This document shows positions 51,827-61,086 of a stretch of 64,000 bases of DNA, one piece after another. Within the stretch, counting starts at the first letter, position 1. Every line of letters begins with the position of its first letter. The notes beneath the pieces were generated by a model. The model was not told the origin of the DNA, searched no databases, and worked only from the letters and a program-made list of their open reading frames with translations. Location: contig NZ_CP088298.1 of NCBI RefSeq assembly GCF_021117425.1, positions 62,001 to 126,000 on the forward strand, written 5' to 3'. This DNA comes from Brevibacterium zhoupengii. GTDB taxonomy: Bacteria; Actinomycetota; Actinomycetes; Actinomycetales; Brevibacteriaceae. The translations under genes were made by a program, and so were the position numbers.

Positions 51827-53392
51827 GTGCCGATCACCTCGACGATCCTCGATGTCGCAGGCAGCCACCCCAAGCAGCTTGCCCTCGTCGGCTCCGGCGA
51901 GGCGCTGACGTACTCCGAGCTCCTCGAGGACTCCCGATCGATGTTCGCCGTCGTCGATGAACTGCATCGGGCACAGTCCGACCCGCCGACTCCCGCACCG
52001 GAGACCGAGGGCATTCCCATCACCGCGATCAGTGCCACCTCGGCGTTCGACACTTCGCGCATCATCGCAGGCCTTGCCGGCTACCGCGCCGTGTCCGCGA
52101 CCATCGATCCGCGCTGGCCCATGGCCCACCAGCTCGGCATCATCCGGACCACTGGAATCGGCCTCGTCATCAGCGACTCAACCGCCCTCGCCGAGGCGCT
52201 CGCCGCCTCCACCTGGACCGGCACAGTCATCAGCCTCGCCGACTTCCGAACCCGCGAAGCCGCCGTCGCAGCGGACGCGGCTGCACCTCCCGCCCCAGCA
52301 CCCACCGTCCGCGATGCGTCCGAGCCCTTCCTCATGCTCTTCTCCTCGGGGACGACGAGCAACCCGAAGGCCTTCATCAAGACCCGCCAGCAGTACCGCG
52401 ACAACGTCGCCGTCTCCGCGGCGCACCTCGAACCGCTGCCCGGCGTCGCGACCCTGGCGCCCGGTCCGGTGTCCTACAGTCTCACGCTCTACGCCGTCAT
52501 CGAGAGCCTCGCGACCGGGGGCAGCGTGCACGTCGCCGACGAGTTCGACCCGATCACGATGGGCCGACGCATTGCAGCTGAGTCCATCACCCGCGTCGTC
52601 GCCGTCCCCGCAGTCGTCCGTGCCCTCGCCGAGGCAGCCCGCCGTGACCCCGAACGTTTCACCGGGTTGGACCTCGTCGTCACAGGCGGAGCCAACCTGC
52701 CCGCGAGAATTCGCAACCGCCTCGGCGAGATCCTTCCTAACACTCGCCTGATCAGCTACTACGGTGCCGCGGAGATCGGATTCATCGGTGACAGCCGCGA
52801 CGGCGACGGCACCTGGATCACCATCTATCCGAGCATCGGCGCCCAGATCCGCAGCGAGTCCGGCGGCGAGGTCCCCGAGGGGGAAATCGGCACCCTGTGG
52901 ATCCACGCCGCGGCCTGCTCCTATGGCTACGTCACCGGCACCACCGACGCGGTGCTGCGCGGCAAGGACGGCTGGGCCACCGTCGATGACCAGGGGCGCA
53001 TGGTGGACGGCATGCTGCAGTTGGCGGGGCGGGCCGGGGACATTGCGATCACCGGTGGGCACAAGGTCTCACTGCCGGAGGTCGAGCGGGCGTTCGAGAC
53101 CTATGACAACCTCGGCGAGGTCTGCGCGATCGCTCTCGACGACCCCGCATTGGGCAGCATCATCGTCCTCGTGATCGAAACCGGCACCGACACAGCGGGG
53201 CTAGTTGCCGGCGCAGCGCGACCAATTATCGACAAGGCTGCGCTGTTCAAGCATGCGCGCACTCACCTGGCACCCCAGTTCGTTCCGCGTCGCATCTATC
53301 GGCTCGAGCAGCTGCCCAGAACCGTGGGCGGGAAGATTCGGCGCTCCGAGACCGTTGACCTCATCATGGACGGACAGGGACAGCGACTGTGA
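51827..53392 (+). CDS. AMP-forming acyl/aryl ligase (adenylation enzyme)
   Basis: A 521-residue ANL-superfamily enzyme: P-loop FSSGTTSNPKAF, the aromatic/acyl pocket strand ISYYGAAEIGFIGD, hinge VDDQGRMVDGMLQLAGRAGD, and the catalytic lysine in RTVGGKIRR near the C-terminus, all intact. It activates a carboxylic acid as the adenylate and transfers it to CoA or a carrier. GTG 51827, with TGGAGG 6 nt upstream, is preferred to the in-frame start at 51806. Overlaps the ketosynthase gene by GTGA. The carboxylate is unknown and no carrier protein gene is adjacent. Confidence 0.87.
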   Translation: MPITSTILDVAGSHPKQLALVGSGEALTYSELLEDSRSMFAVVDELHRAQSDPPTPAPETEGIPITAISATSAFDTSRIIAGLAGYRAVSATIDPRWPMAHQLGIIRTTGIGLVISDSTALAEALAASTWTGTVISLADFRTREAAVAADAAAPPAPAPTVRDASEPFLMLFSSGTTSNPKAFIKTRQQYRDNVAVSAAHLEPLPGVATLAPGPVSYSLTLYAVIESLATGGSVHVADEFDPITMGRRIAAESITRVVAVPAVVRALAEAARRDPERFTGLDLVVTGGANLPARIRNRLGEILPNTRLISYYGAAEIGFIGDSRDGDGTWITIYPSIGAQIRSESGGEVPEGEIGTLWIHAAACSYGYVTGTTDAVLRGKDGWATVDDQGRMVDGMLQLAGRAGDIAITGGHKVSLPEVERAFETYDNLGEVCAIALDDPALGSIIVLVIETGTDTAGLVAGAARPIIDKAALFKHARTHLAPQFVPRRIYRLEQLPRTVGGKIRRSETVDLIMDGQGQRL

Positions 53393-54732
53393 GCGCATCG
53401 AAACCCGAGGCCAGGCACGCGCAGAGCACGGCAAGCCGTCGCGTCGTCGTCACCGGTCTGGGCGCAATCACGCCCAGCGGCAATGACGTCGAGTCCCTCT
53501 GGAAATCCGTTGTCAATGGTCACAGCGCGATCAGTGTGCTCGAGGGTGAAGAATTCGCGGATCTGACCGTGCGCATCGGCGGTCAGGTGAGGGACTTCGA
53601 CGCCGAGGCGGTGCTGCCCCGAGCGCTCGCCCGCCGACTCAACCCGGTGCAGCACTGGGCCATCGCCGCCGCCGACCAAGCACTGGGGCAGGCCGGGATC
53701 GCGCGGCCGGAGGCAGGGGCAACACGGACGGAGGCCGCGGCGGAACCGGATGAGGCAGACGACATCCCATGGGACCGATCCCGAGTCGCCGTCATCGCCG
53801 CCACCGGCTCCGGACCGGTCGACTCCATGCAGAACGCCACACGTTCACTCCTCGACGGTGGACCCCGCTCGGTGCCTCTGACCTTGGCGATCCACGGTGC
53901 ACCCGACTCCGCCGCGGCACTGCTGAGCCAGCGCTTCGACTTCCGCGGACCGGGTCAGGGAGTCTCGGCCACCTGCGCCAGCGGGGCGATCGGGCTCGGC
54001 GAAGGGCTGCGGCGCATCCGCCACGGCTACGCCGACGCGGTGCTCGTCGTCGGGATGGAGGACTGCCTCAACCCGGTCAACCTGGCCTCGAATGCGAACA
54101 TGCGGGCCCTCGCCGCCGGCTTCGAAGACGATCCGACCCATGCCAGCAGACCCTTCGACAAGGACCGAAACGGATTCGTCATGAGCCAAGGTGCCGCGGC
54201 GATCCTCCTCGAGTCCGAGGACAGCGCCGCTGCTCGCGGGGCGAGCGTGCTCGCCGAGCTTACGGGATTCGGCGCCGCCGGCGACGCCCACCATCCGACG
54301 AACCCGCACCCCGAGGGCCGAGGTGCCGCCTCGGCGATGATCCAGGCCCTGGCTGATGCCGGCCTCGGAGCCGACGACATCGATCACATCAATGCCCACG
54401 CCACCGGCACTCCTGCCGGGGACGCCGCCGAGCTCAAGGCCTTCGAAGCCGCACTGGGGGAGACCGCGCGCTCGATTCCGATCAGTGCCACGAAGTCCTC
54501 CACTGGCCACCTCCTCGGCGCCTCCGGAGTCGTCGAAGCCATCATCGCGATCCGCACGATGGCGGAGCAGAGACTGCCGCCGACGCTCAACCTCGGCGAT
54601 CCGGAATTCGCCGGTTGGAATATCGTTGCAGGTCAAGCCCGTGACGCTGGGGACTCGATCAACTCTGTGCTGTCGACTTCCTTCGGCTTCGGCGGGCACA
54701 ACGGCGCCATCATTCTGCGCAGACCCCACTGA
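53389..54732 (+). CDS. Beta-ketoacyl synthase (FabF-like, KAS II type)
   Basis: A 447-residue condensing enzyme with the complete C-H-K-H set: Cys196 (SATCASGAIGLGE), His337 (NAHATGTPAGD), Lys369 and His374 (ATKSSTGHLLGASG). It should condense an acyl thioester with a malonyl-carrier unit. A roughly 25-residue Ala/Glu-rich insert lies near residues 104-128. GTG start overlaps the ligase stop. FabF for housekeeping fatty-acid synthesis normally sits in a fab cluster; here it is between a ligase and an acyl-CoA-dehydrogenase-like gene, pointing to a dedicated pathway. Confidence 0.9.
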   Translation: MSASKPEARHAQSTASRRVVVTGLGAITPSGNDVESLWKSVVNGHSAISVLEGEEFADLTVRIGGQVRDFDAEAVLPRALARRLNPVQHWAIAAADQALGQAGIARPEAGATRTEAAAEPDEADDIPWDRSRVAVIAATGSGPVDSMQNATRSLLDGGPRSVPLTLAIHGAPDSAAALLSQRFDFRGPGQGVSATCASGAIGLGEGLRRIRHGYADAVLVVGMEDCLNPVNLASNANMRALAAGFEDDPTHASRPFDKDRNGFVMSQGAAAILLESEDSAAARGASVLAELTGFGAAGDAHHPTNPHPEGRGAASAMIQALADAGLGADDIDHINAHATGTPAGDAAELKAFEAALGETARSIPISATKSSTGHLLGASGVVEAIIAIRTMAEQRLPPTLNLGDPEFAGWNIVAGQARDAGDSINSVLSTSFGFGGHNGAIILRRPH

Positions 54733-54762
54733 ACCACCCGACCCTGTGAACGAGGAGACATG

Positions 54763-55968
54763 ATGACGGACCGTGAGACCCACCTCGGCGAATTGGCCGA
54801 GAAATACCTCCCCGCCGAGGTGCTCGAGCGCTTCCGCGAACGCGCCGGCGTCTACGACAGGGAGAACCGGTTCTTCGACGAAGACCTCGAGGAACTGAAG
54901 TCCCTTGGCTACCTCACCCTGTTCGTTCCCGACGCCTACGGGGGGCCAGGACTGAGCCTGCACGAGGTCTCCCGACTCCAGCAGCGCCTGGCCTCGGCAG
55001 CACCTGCGACCGCGCTGGCCATCAACATGCACCTCATGTGCACCGGTGTCGTCAAGGCTCTCAACGACCGCGGCGACGCCTCTCTGAACTGGGTGTTCGA
55101 AGAGGCGATGGCCGGGGAGATCTTCGCCTTCGGCATCTCCGAGCCCTCCAACGACTGGGTCATGCAGGGCTCGAACACGGTCGCCGAACCGACCGCGGAC
55201 GGCGGCTTCCTGCTCACTGGCGTGAAGATCTTCACCTCACTCTCACCTGTGTGGACGCGACTCATCGTCCATGGGGCGATCGAGCATGATGATGGGAACT
55301 TCGCCGGCCCCGACGCGGATGAACCCGCTGAGGGACAGCTGGTCTACGGCTTCGTCGAACGCAGTGCCGAAGGCATCACGATCTCCGACCACTGGGACGT
55401 CATGGGCATGCGGGCCTCGCAGTCGCGAGCGACGATCCTCGACCAGGTCCCCATGCGCCCCGAACGCGTCGCCCGCACCATCCCGGCAGGCAAGCACCCC
55501 GACCTACTGACCTTCGCGATCACCAGCAACTTCCAGCTGCTCATCGCCTCCGTCTACGCAGGTGTGGCCGCTCGCGCCCTGGAACTCGGGGCCGCGGGAC
55601 TGAAGAAGCGCACCTCGGCGAAGGCCGAAACCACCTTCGCCGAGGTGCCCGAGACTCGCGCACGCCTCGCCGACGCGCACCTCGACTACCTGTCCGTTCC
55701 CGCCATGCTCGATGCCTACACCAGGGACTTCGATGCCCTGATCGACCATGGTTCCGGTTGGCCACTGCGCCTGGTGGGAGCGCGGATCAAAGCCTCCGAC
55801 GCGGCCCGTCACGCGGCCGAGACCGCGCTCATGTGCTCCGGTGGCAGCGGCTTCGACAACAGCCACGAACTCTCACGCCTCTACCGAGATGCGACCGCCG
55901 GGCTGTTCCACCCACCCAGCGCCGATGCCGCCCGCCCCATGTATGCAGCGGCCCTGCTCGACGACTGA
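54763..55968 (+). CDS. Acyl-CoA dehydrogenase-family flavoprotein lacking the usual catalytic Glu
   Basis: A 401-residue protein with the ACAD fold: N-terminal helices (LGYLTLFVPDAYGGPGLSL), FGISEPSNDWVMQGSNTVAE in the flavin-binding middle, and the C-terminal helix bundle (GVAARALELGAAGLKKRT, ALMCSGGSGFDNSHELSRLYRDA). The position of the MCAD-type YEGT glutamate is occupied by HPPS (LYRDATAGLFHPPS), so it may be a desaturase using another base or an oxygenase of the DszC-like group. ATG 54763 has GAGGAG 5 nt upstream. It lies 30 bp after the ketosynthase and completes that operon. Confidence 0.85.
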   Translation: MTDRETHLGELAEKYLPAEVLERFRERAGVYDRENRFFDEDLEELKSLGYLTLFVPDAYGGPGLSLHEVSRLQQRLASAAPATALAINMHLMCTGVVKALNDRGDASLNWVFEEAMAGEIFAFGISEPSNDWVMQGSNTVAEPTADGGFLLTGVKIFTSLSPVWTRLIVHGAIEHDDGNFAGPDADEPAEGQLVYGFVERSAEGITISDHWDVMGMRASQSRATILDQVPMRPERVARTIPAGKHPDLLTFAITSNFQLLIASVYAGVAARALELGAAGLKKRTSAKAETTFAEVPETRARLADAHLDYLSVPAMLDAYTRDFDALIDHGSGWPLRLVGARIKASDAARHAAETALMCSGGSGFDNSHELSRLYRDATAGLFHPPSADAARPMYAAALLDD

Positions 55969-56074
55969 GGAGCGTTCGGCCGGGAATCTCGGCGGTCGGT
56001 GTCCACCAGCGTCGTGTGCGGTGGCGTGACACGATGGTGGATAACCCACACCAGCTGCAGAGACGGAGCATCCC

Positions 56075-57724
56075 ATGGAGGAGAGAACACCGACGATCGT
56101 GCGCGCGAAGGCGATCGTGGCACAGGCGAAGACCCCGGGAGCTCAGAACTCCACGTCTGGAACACCTGGAGTATCGTGCCCCGAACCGGAAGCCCTGGCC
56201 ATCACCGGTGAGACCATCACCGCCACCGGCGCAGTGTCAGACCTGCGAGACAGGTTCCCCGGCGCCGAGGTGCTCGACTTCGGTGACTCGACCATTATCC
56301 CCGGTCTCAACGACGCCCACATCCACCTGGCGATGACCGCGGGCGATGCCCTCCACCTCGACCTATCGCATGCGGCGGTGGGGACGGTCCCCGTACTTTT
56401 GGACACGATCGCCGCCGAGGTGAGCGCCACCTCGGCGGGGGTGTGGGTCAAGGGCAGCCGCTATGACGATGAGAAGACCGGGATCGTCCTCCGCGATGAC
56501 CTCGATCGGATCGCGCCGGAGACCCCGGTGGTCGTCAGCCATGTCGCCGGACACTGGGGTGTGGTCAACTCCGCGGGACTGCGGTTCCTCGGCATCGAAG
56601 AGTCAACGCCCGACCCGGACGGCGGGCGCTACGACCGGTATTCCGATGGTCGGCTCAACGGGAAGCTCATCGAACGGGCGCTGATGAATGTGCTCATGCC
56701 TGCCACTGCCCGCGGGGATCGGTTCATTCCCGGCGACACGATCTCGGACCTGCAGCTCGGAGCCGCACGGACCATCGCGCAGTGGAACGCCGCGGGCCTG
56801 ACCTCGATCTGCGACGCACTCATCAGCCCCCAGGACATCGCGATCCTCTCGGCCGTGCGCGATGCCGGTGATCTGAGCATGCGCATCGGCATGCTCTTGT
56901 CCATCGACCACTACGACAAGGCCGTCGACCTCGGCGTGGGCAGCGGATTCGGTGATGATCGGCTCAAGCTCATCGGCGTCAAGGCATTCCTCGACGGAGC
57001 CATCGGCGGGCGAACCTGCCTGCTCTCCGAACCCTTCACCGACCCGAACTGCCAAGGCGTGCAGACCACCTCGACCGAGGAGCTGCGGGCCAACGTCGAA
57101 CGTGTCCATGCCGACGGCAACCGCATCGGCGTCCACGCCAACGGCGATGCCGCGATCCGTCTCGTCCTCGACGCCCTCGAAGACGTCGCTGCCCGGAACC
57201 CGCGCCCGGGACTGCGCCACCGGATCGAACACTGCAGCCTCATCGACGACGACATCCTGAAGCGGATGCACCGCCTCGGTGCTATTGCTGTCCCCTTCGC
57301 CGGATACCCCGGCTATCACGGCGGGGCGCTGAACTCCTGGTACGGCGAGGAGCGGATGGGTCGGATGTTCGCCCACCGAGCATTCCTCGACGCCGGTGTC
57401 ACAGTCGCCGGGTCCTCGGACTATCCCTGCGGGCCCTACCAGCCGCTGTTCGGAGTGCAGTCCCTGGTCACCCGCACTGGAGTCGACGACGGGATCACTG
57501 TCGGAGCCTCACAGAAGGTCACGGCCGCCGAGGCCCTGTCGATCTTCACCCTCGGATCAGCCGAAGCCTCAGGCGAGGAGTCATACAAGGGTCGGCTGGC
57601 GCCGGGATACCTTGCCGATTTCACCGTTCTCGGCGACAACCCACTGACCATCGACCCACATGGGATCGCAGGCATCGACGTGCGCGCAACATATGTCGGC
57701 GGGGACGCGGTGTATTCTGCCTGA
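56075..57724 (+). CDS. Amidohydrolase-family protein (YtcJ/AF0 amidohydrolase_3 type)
   Basis: A 549-residue metal-dependent hydrolase: metal ligands in NDAHIHLAM, the probable carboxylated lysine in GVKAFLDGAIGGRT, His in HANGDAAIRL and RIEHCSLI, and Asp in VAGSSDYPCGPYQP. This is the YtcJ-like amidohydrolase_3 group, often annotated as N-substituted formamide deformylase or exoenzyme regulatory protein AepA; the real substrates are mostly unknown. CGGAG precedes the ATG. It starts 106 bp after the ACAD gene, so cotranscription is possible but not clear. Convergent with the SSS symporter. Confidence 0.87.
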   Translation: MEERTPTIVRAKAIVAQAKTPGAQNSTSGTPGVSCPEPEALAITGETITATGAVSDLRDRFPGAEVLDFGDSTIIPGLNDAHIHLAMTAGDALHLDLSHAAVGTVPVLLDTIAAEVSATSAGVWVKGSRYDDEKTGIVLRDDLDRIAPETPVVVSHVAGHWGVVNSAGLRFLGIEESTPDPDGGRYDRYSDGRLNGKLIERALMNVLMPATARGDRFIPGDTISDLQLGAARTIAQWNAAGLTSICDALISPQDIAILSAVRDAGDLSMRIGMLLSIDHYDKAVDLGVGSGFGDDRLKLIGVKAFLDGAIGGRTCLLSEPFTDPNCQGVQTTSTEELRANVERVHADGNRIGVHANGDAAIRLVLDALEDVAARNPRPGLRHRIEHCSLIDDDILKRMHRLGAIAVPFAGYPGYHGGALNSWYGEERMGRMFAHRAFLDAGVTVAGSSDYPCGPYQPLFGVQSLVTRTGVDDGITVGASQKVTAAEALSIFTLGSAEASGEESYKGRLAPGYLADFTVLGDNPLTIDPHGIAGIDVRATYVGGDAVYSA

Positions 57725-57763
57725 GGCTTCCGTCGACCTGCGTGCCGGTGCCACAGTCCAGCC

Positions 57764-59266
57764 TCAAGCTGCCACCTTCTCCCGCTCGGCGGCGGGAATC
57801 CAGCGCGGGTCCGGCTTGGCCAGGGTGACGAGGACGACGATGATGAGGTTGACCGCGACCGCCCACAGGCCGCCGTTGATGCCGAAGAGCGGATCGTGAC
57901 CCGTGTAGTGCAGGGCCACCATGGTCACCGAGCCGACGATGAGACCGGCGGCAGCGGCCTGCTTGCTCATCCGCGGCCAGTAGAGGGCGAGCAGAGCGGC
58001 GGGAACAACCTGCGCGAGGCCCTCGTAGCTCAGCACCGAGAGCTCGACGAGAGCATCGGGCATGAGCAGACTCATGACCAGGGCGATCACGCCGACGATG
58101 AGGCACACCCACTGGGACAGAGTCTTCTGCCGCAAGCCCCGAGCGGTCAGCTGTTCGGCAGTCATCGACGCGGAGTTCTCCGGGCCAGACAGCCCTCCGC
58201 CGAGAACCGTGCGTCCCCACATCGAACCGATCGAGAGCATGTACACGCTCATCGGGACGATGGCCGACAGGGCACCAGCGACACCGATGAGCGCGACCAG
58301 GGGCGCGGGCAGTGAGTCGATGACCACGGAGAACAGCGCCAGATCCGCGTCCCTGAGAGCCGGTATGACGAAGAGCGCGGCCACGCCGACCATCATCGGC
58401 ACGAGGAGCAGCAGCTGATACCAGGGCAGGATGATGGAATTGCGGCGCAGGGTGTTCGCCGAGGTGCCCGACAGGTATCCGGCGATCGACGTGGGGAAGA
58501 CGGTGATCGTGATCCCGTTGAGGATGATCGTCGAGATGAACCAGGCACTTCCATATGTTCCCTCGCCGGCACCGGGGAACGTCAGCCATTGAGACTTCTC
58601 ACTCACGAGCCGGTCGAGGAGTTCGCCCAACCCGTCGAAGTAGTGCAGCGGCACGTAGACGGCGAGGAAGGCGACGGCGAGGATGACGAGGCCGTCCTTG
58701 AGGGCGCTGACCCACGCGGAACCGCGCAGACCGGAGAAGAGGATGAACGCCTCGGCGACGATGAAGGAGATGACGGCGGCGACCTTGAGGTCGATCGCCC
58801 CATAGCTCATGGCGTTGACGACGGCACCCATACCCTGGATCTGCAACTGGATGTAGGGAACGATGAAGACGGTCGCGAGCACCGCGACGAGGATCGCCAG
58901 ACCGCGCGAGCGGAAGCGGTGCTCGACGATGTCGGAGAGGCTGACGAGCTTGTGCCTGGCCGCATAGGTCCAGAACAGGGGTCCGACGAGGTAGGCGACG
59001 ACGAGCCCGACGCTGAGGTAGCCGATGAGGTAGAGGATCGGCACACCGTAGGAATACGACCAGCCGGCGGTGCCTAAGAACGAGAAGCTCGTATAGGTCT
59101 CGCCGGCCATGAGCAGCAGGATGAAGACGAAGCCCAGGCCACGGCCGGAGACCGACCATTCGTCGAGTGACTTCTCCCGACCGCGGCCCGACCAGATTCC
59201 GATGCCGATGGTCGCGAGCATGGCAATGCCGAAGATGATGCAGGCGATGATGGCGGAGGTGCTCAC
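57764..59266 (-). CDS. Sodium:solute symporter (SSS), monocarboxylate-type
   Basis: A 500-residue SSS protein with about 13 hydrophobic segments (LLMAGETYTSFSFLGTAGWSY, SLSDIVEHRFRSR, FPTSIAGYLSGTSANTLRRN, MSVYMLSIGSMWGRTV). GTG start overlaps the DUF3311 stop (GTGA). SSS proteins paired with a small DUF3311 subunit resemble MctP-like monocarboxylate (lactate, pyruvate, acetate) permeases; substrate inferred. Its location next to a 2-oxo-acid dehydrogenase operon on the same strand fits organic-acid import. Confidence 0.87.
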   Translation of the reverse strand: MSTSAIIACIIFGIAMLATIGIGIWSGRGREKSLDEWSVSGRGLGFVFILLLMAGETYTSFSFLGTAGWSYSYGVPILYLIGYLSVGLVVAYLVGPLFWTYAARHKLVSLSDIVEHRFRSRGLAILVAVLATVFIVPYIQLQIQGMGAVVNAMSYGAIDLKVAAVISFIVAEAFILFSGLRGSAWVSALKDGLVILAVAFLAVYVPLHYFDGLGELLDRLVSEKSQWLTFPGAGEGTYGSAWFISTIILNGITITVFPTSIAGYLSGTSANTLRRNSIILPWYQLLLLVPMMVGVAALFVIPALRDADLALFSVVIDSLPAPLVALIGVAGALSAIVPMSVYMLSIGSMWGRTVLGGGLSGPENSASMTAEQLTARGLRQKTLSQWVCLIVGVIALVMSLLMPDALVELSVLSYEGLAQVVPAALLALYWPRMSKQAAAAGLIVGSVTMVALHYTGHDPLFGINGGLWAVAVNLIIVVLVTLAKPDPRWIPAAEREKVAA

Positions 59267-59589
59267 TTGTCGGCCTCCTGTCCATCGGCCCCAGAGGCCT
59301 CCTCGATCGGGTAGTCCTCACCGAAGGCGACATCGGCAGGAACGTATTCGGCCTTGTCGCGGCGGTAGTAGTGGTCACCGCGGGCGGCCATCCACACGAA
59401 GAACCAAGTGAGGATCGTGACGACGATCGTGTAGGTGAGGATGAACGGCAGCCCGAAGATGCGCGGCTCGATCGAGTTCGCGACGAACGGGGTGAGCAGG
59501 TAGAGAACCACCGGAACGATGAGGAGCAGCAAAGAGTATCGCCGCCGAGGTGGCCTCGACGGCGATGGTGAATCGTGGACTTCCGACAT
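59263..59589 (-). CDS. DUF3311 small membrane protein (symporter partner)
   Basis: A 108-residue protein with two hydrophobic segments (YSLLLLIVPVVLYLLTPFV, FILTYTIVVTILTWFFVWMAA) and an acidic C-terminus. DUF3311 genes sit directly before SSS symporter genes, and the overlap here (GTGA at 59263-59266) supports a paired function. ATG 59589 has GAGG 6 nt upstream; an in-frame start at 59607 is less likely. Confidence 0.85.
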   Translation of the reverse strand: MSEVHDSPSPSRPPRRRYSLLLLIVPVVLYLLTPFVANSIEPRIFGLPFILTYTIVVTILTWFFVWMAARGDHYYRRDKAEYVPADVAFGEDYPIEEASGADGQEADK

Positions 59590-59674
59590 GCGCGACCTCT
59601 TCCCCATCGAATGGATACCGCAGGTGAGCGGCCTGCGCCACGTTAATGGTGTGTGTCACGGGAGGTGGAGGTCA

Positions 59675-59689
59675 TTCCGAAATGTGGAA
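59675..59689. promoter_or_regulatory. TTCC-N7-GGAA inverted repeat before the DUF3311-SSS pair
   Basis: TTCCGAAATGTGGAA (extends to ATTCC/GGAAT), 86 bp upstream of the DUF3311 start and just after the E2 stop. It resembles 51395-51409. Confidence 0.4.
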
Positions 59690-59700
59690 TCTGTGGTCCG

Positions 59701-61086
59701 TCACAACTCCGGCAGCAGGGAGATCGGGTTCTCGATGCAGTCGGCGATGAAGGTGAGGAACTGGCTCGGTTCGGCTCCGTCGCAGGCGCGGTGGTCGAAG
59801 ACGAATGACAGGAACATGACCTTGCGGACGGTGAGTTCGCCGTCGACGACCCACGGGCGTTCCTTGATCCGCCCCAGGCCGAGCATCGCGACCTCTGGCA
59901 GGTTGATGATCGGTGCCGAGCCGTCGACTCCGAACACGCCGTAGTTGTTGAGCGTGAACGTGCCGCCGGTGAGTTCCTGAGTGCTGAACTTGCCGGTCGA
60001 CGCTTTGCCGACGGTCTCGGACACGGAGTCGCGCAGCTGCCGCAGGCTCATCTGATCGGCGCTGTGGACGACCGGGACCATGAGGCCCCGGGGTGTCTGC
60101 GCAGCCAGGCCGAGGTTGATGTCGGCGTGGGTGACGATCTCGTTGTTCTCGGTGTCGATCGAGGAGTTGATGATCGGGTGCTTCTTCAGCCCCGCGACGA
60201 CGAAGCGGGACACGAGCGAGAGCAGAGAGTACTTCTCCCCGGTCCGCGCCTCGAGGGCTCGCTTCGTGTTCAGCAGCTCCGTGGCGTCGACGTCGAGCCA
60301 GATCGTGGCCTCGGGAACCTCCTGCCGCGACTTCGACAGACGTTCGGACACGACCTTGCGCAGCCCCGTGATCGGAGTCCGGGTATCGCGGCTGGTTGAA
60401 TCGGCACTCGCCGAGGTGGTGGTGGAGGCATGCGCCCGACTGACCTGAGCGGCAGTGTCCGACACCGAGGCTGTCGCCGACGAGGCTGTCGCGCCCGACT
60501 CGAGGGCCTTGAGGACATCTGCCCTGGTGACGATGCCTCCAGGCCCGGTGCCCGGGAGATGTTTGGCGCTGAGTCCGTTGTCCTTCGCCAGTTTGCGCAC
60601 GATGGGCGAGGACACAGGGGAGACCGAAGGTTCGGCAGCGGAAGCCGGGGGAGTGGCCGCCGCCTCTGCAACGGGAGCAGCCGTCGAGTCGCTGGTCTTC
60701 GGACCGAAGGACCGCTTCTTCGTCGACCGTGCCTTGGGCTCGGAGGTGCCGTACCCGATGAGGTTGGCACCACCGCTGTCGGAATCGGAACCCTCGTTCG
60801 CACCCGACTCAGCACCCACCTCGGCGACGGAAAGCAGGGCCTGACCTGCGGATACGGTGTCACCGGCGTTTGCATGCAGCGCTTCGATCCGACCGGCGAA
60901 CGGGCAGGGCAGCTCGACGACGGACTTGGCGGACTCGACCTCAACGACCATCTGGTCGACGTGGACCTCGTCACCGACATTGACCATCCAGCTGATGAGC
61001 TCGGCCTCGGTCAGGCCCTCGCCCAGATCGGGGAGGATGAAATCACGGGCGCTCGTCGTCTTCGCGGAACTCGTCTCGGCACTCAT
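59701..61086 (-). CDS. bkdC: Dihydrolipoamide acyltransferase (E2) of a branched-chain 2-oxo-acid dehydrogenase
   Basis: A 461-residue E2. The N-terminal lipoyl domain has the lipoylated Lys54 in EVESAKSVVELPCPF, a variant of DKA typical of actinobacterial BkdC. An Ala/Ser-rich linker, a peripheral subunit-binding domain (SPIVRKLAKDNGLSAKHLPG) and the catalytic domain ending in FVFDHRACDGAEPSQFL follow. Its ATG overlaps the E1-beta stop (TGATG). It transfers the acyl group from E1 to CoA. No E3 gene lies in the window, so the complex must use a lipoamide dehydrogenase encoded elsewhere. Confidence 0.9.
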   Translation of the reverse strand: MSAETSSAKTTSARDFILPDLGEGLTEAELISWMVNVGDEVHVDQMVVEVESAKSVVELPCPFAGRIEALHANAGDTVSAGQALLSVAEVGAESGANEGSDSDSGGANLIGYGTSEPKARSTKKRSFGPKTSDSTAAPVAEAAATPPASAAEPSVSPVSSPIVRKLAKDNGLSAKHLPGTGPGGIVTRADVLKALESGATASSATASVSDTAAQVSRAHASTTTSASADSTSRDTRTPITGLRKVVSERLSKSRQEVPEATIWLDVDATELLNTKRALEARTGEKYSLLSLVSRFVVAGLKKHPIINSSIDTENNEIVTHADINLGLAAQTPRGLMVPVVHSADQMSLRQLRDSVSETVGKASTGKFSTQELTGGTFTLNNYGVFGVDGSAPIINLPEVAMLGLGRIKERPWVVDGELTVRKVMFLSFVFDHRACDGAEPSQFLTFIADCIENPISLLPEL

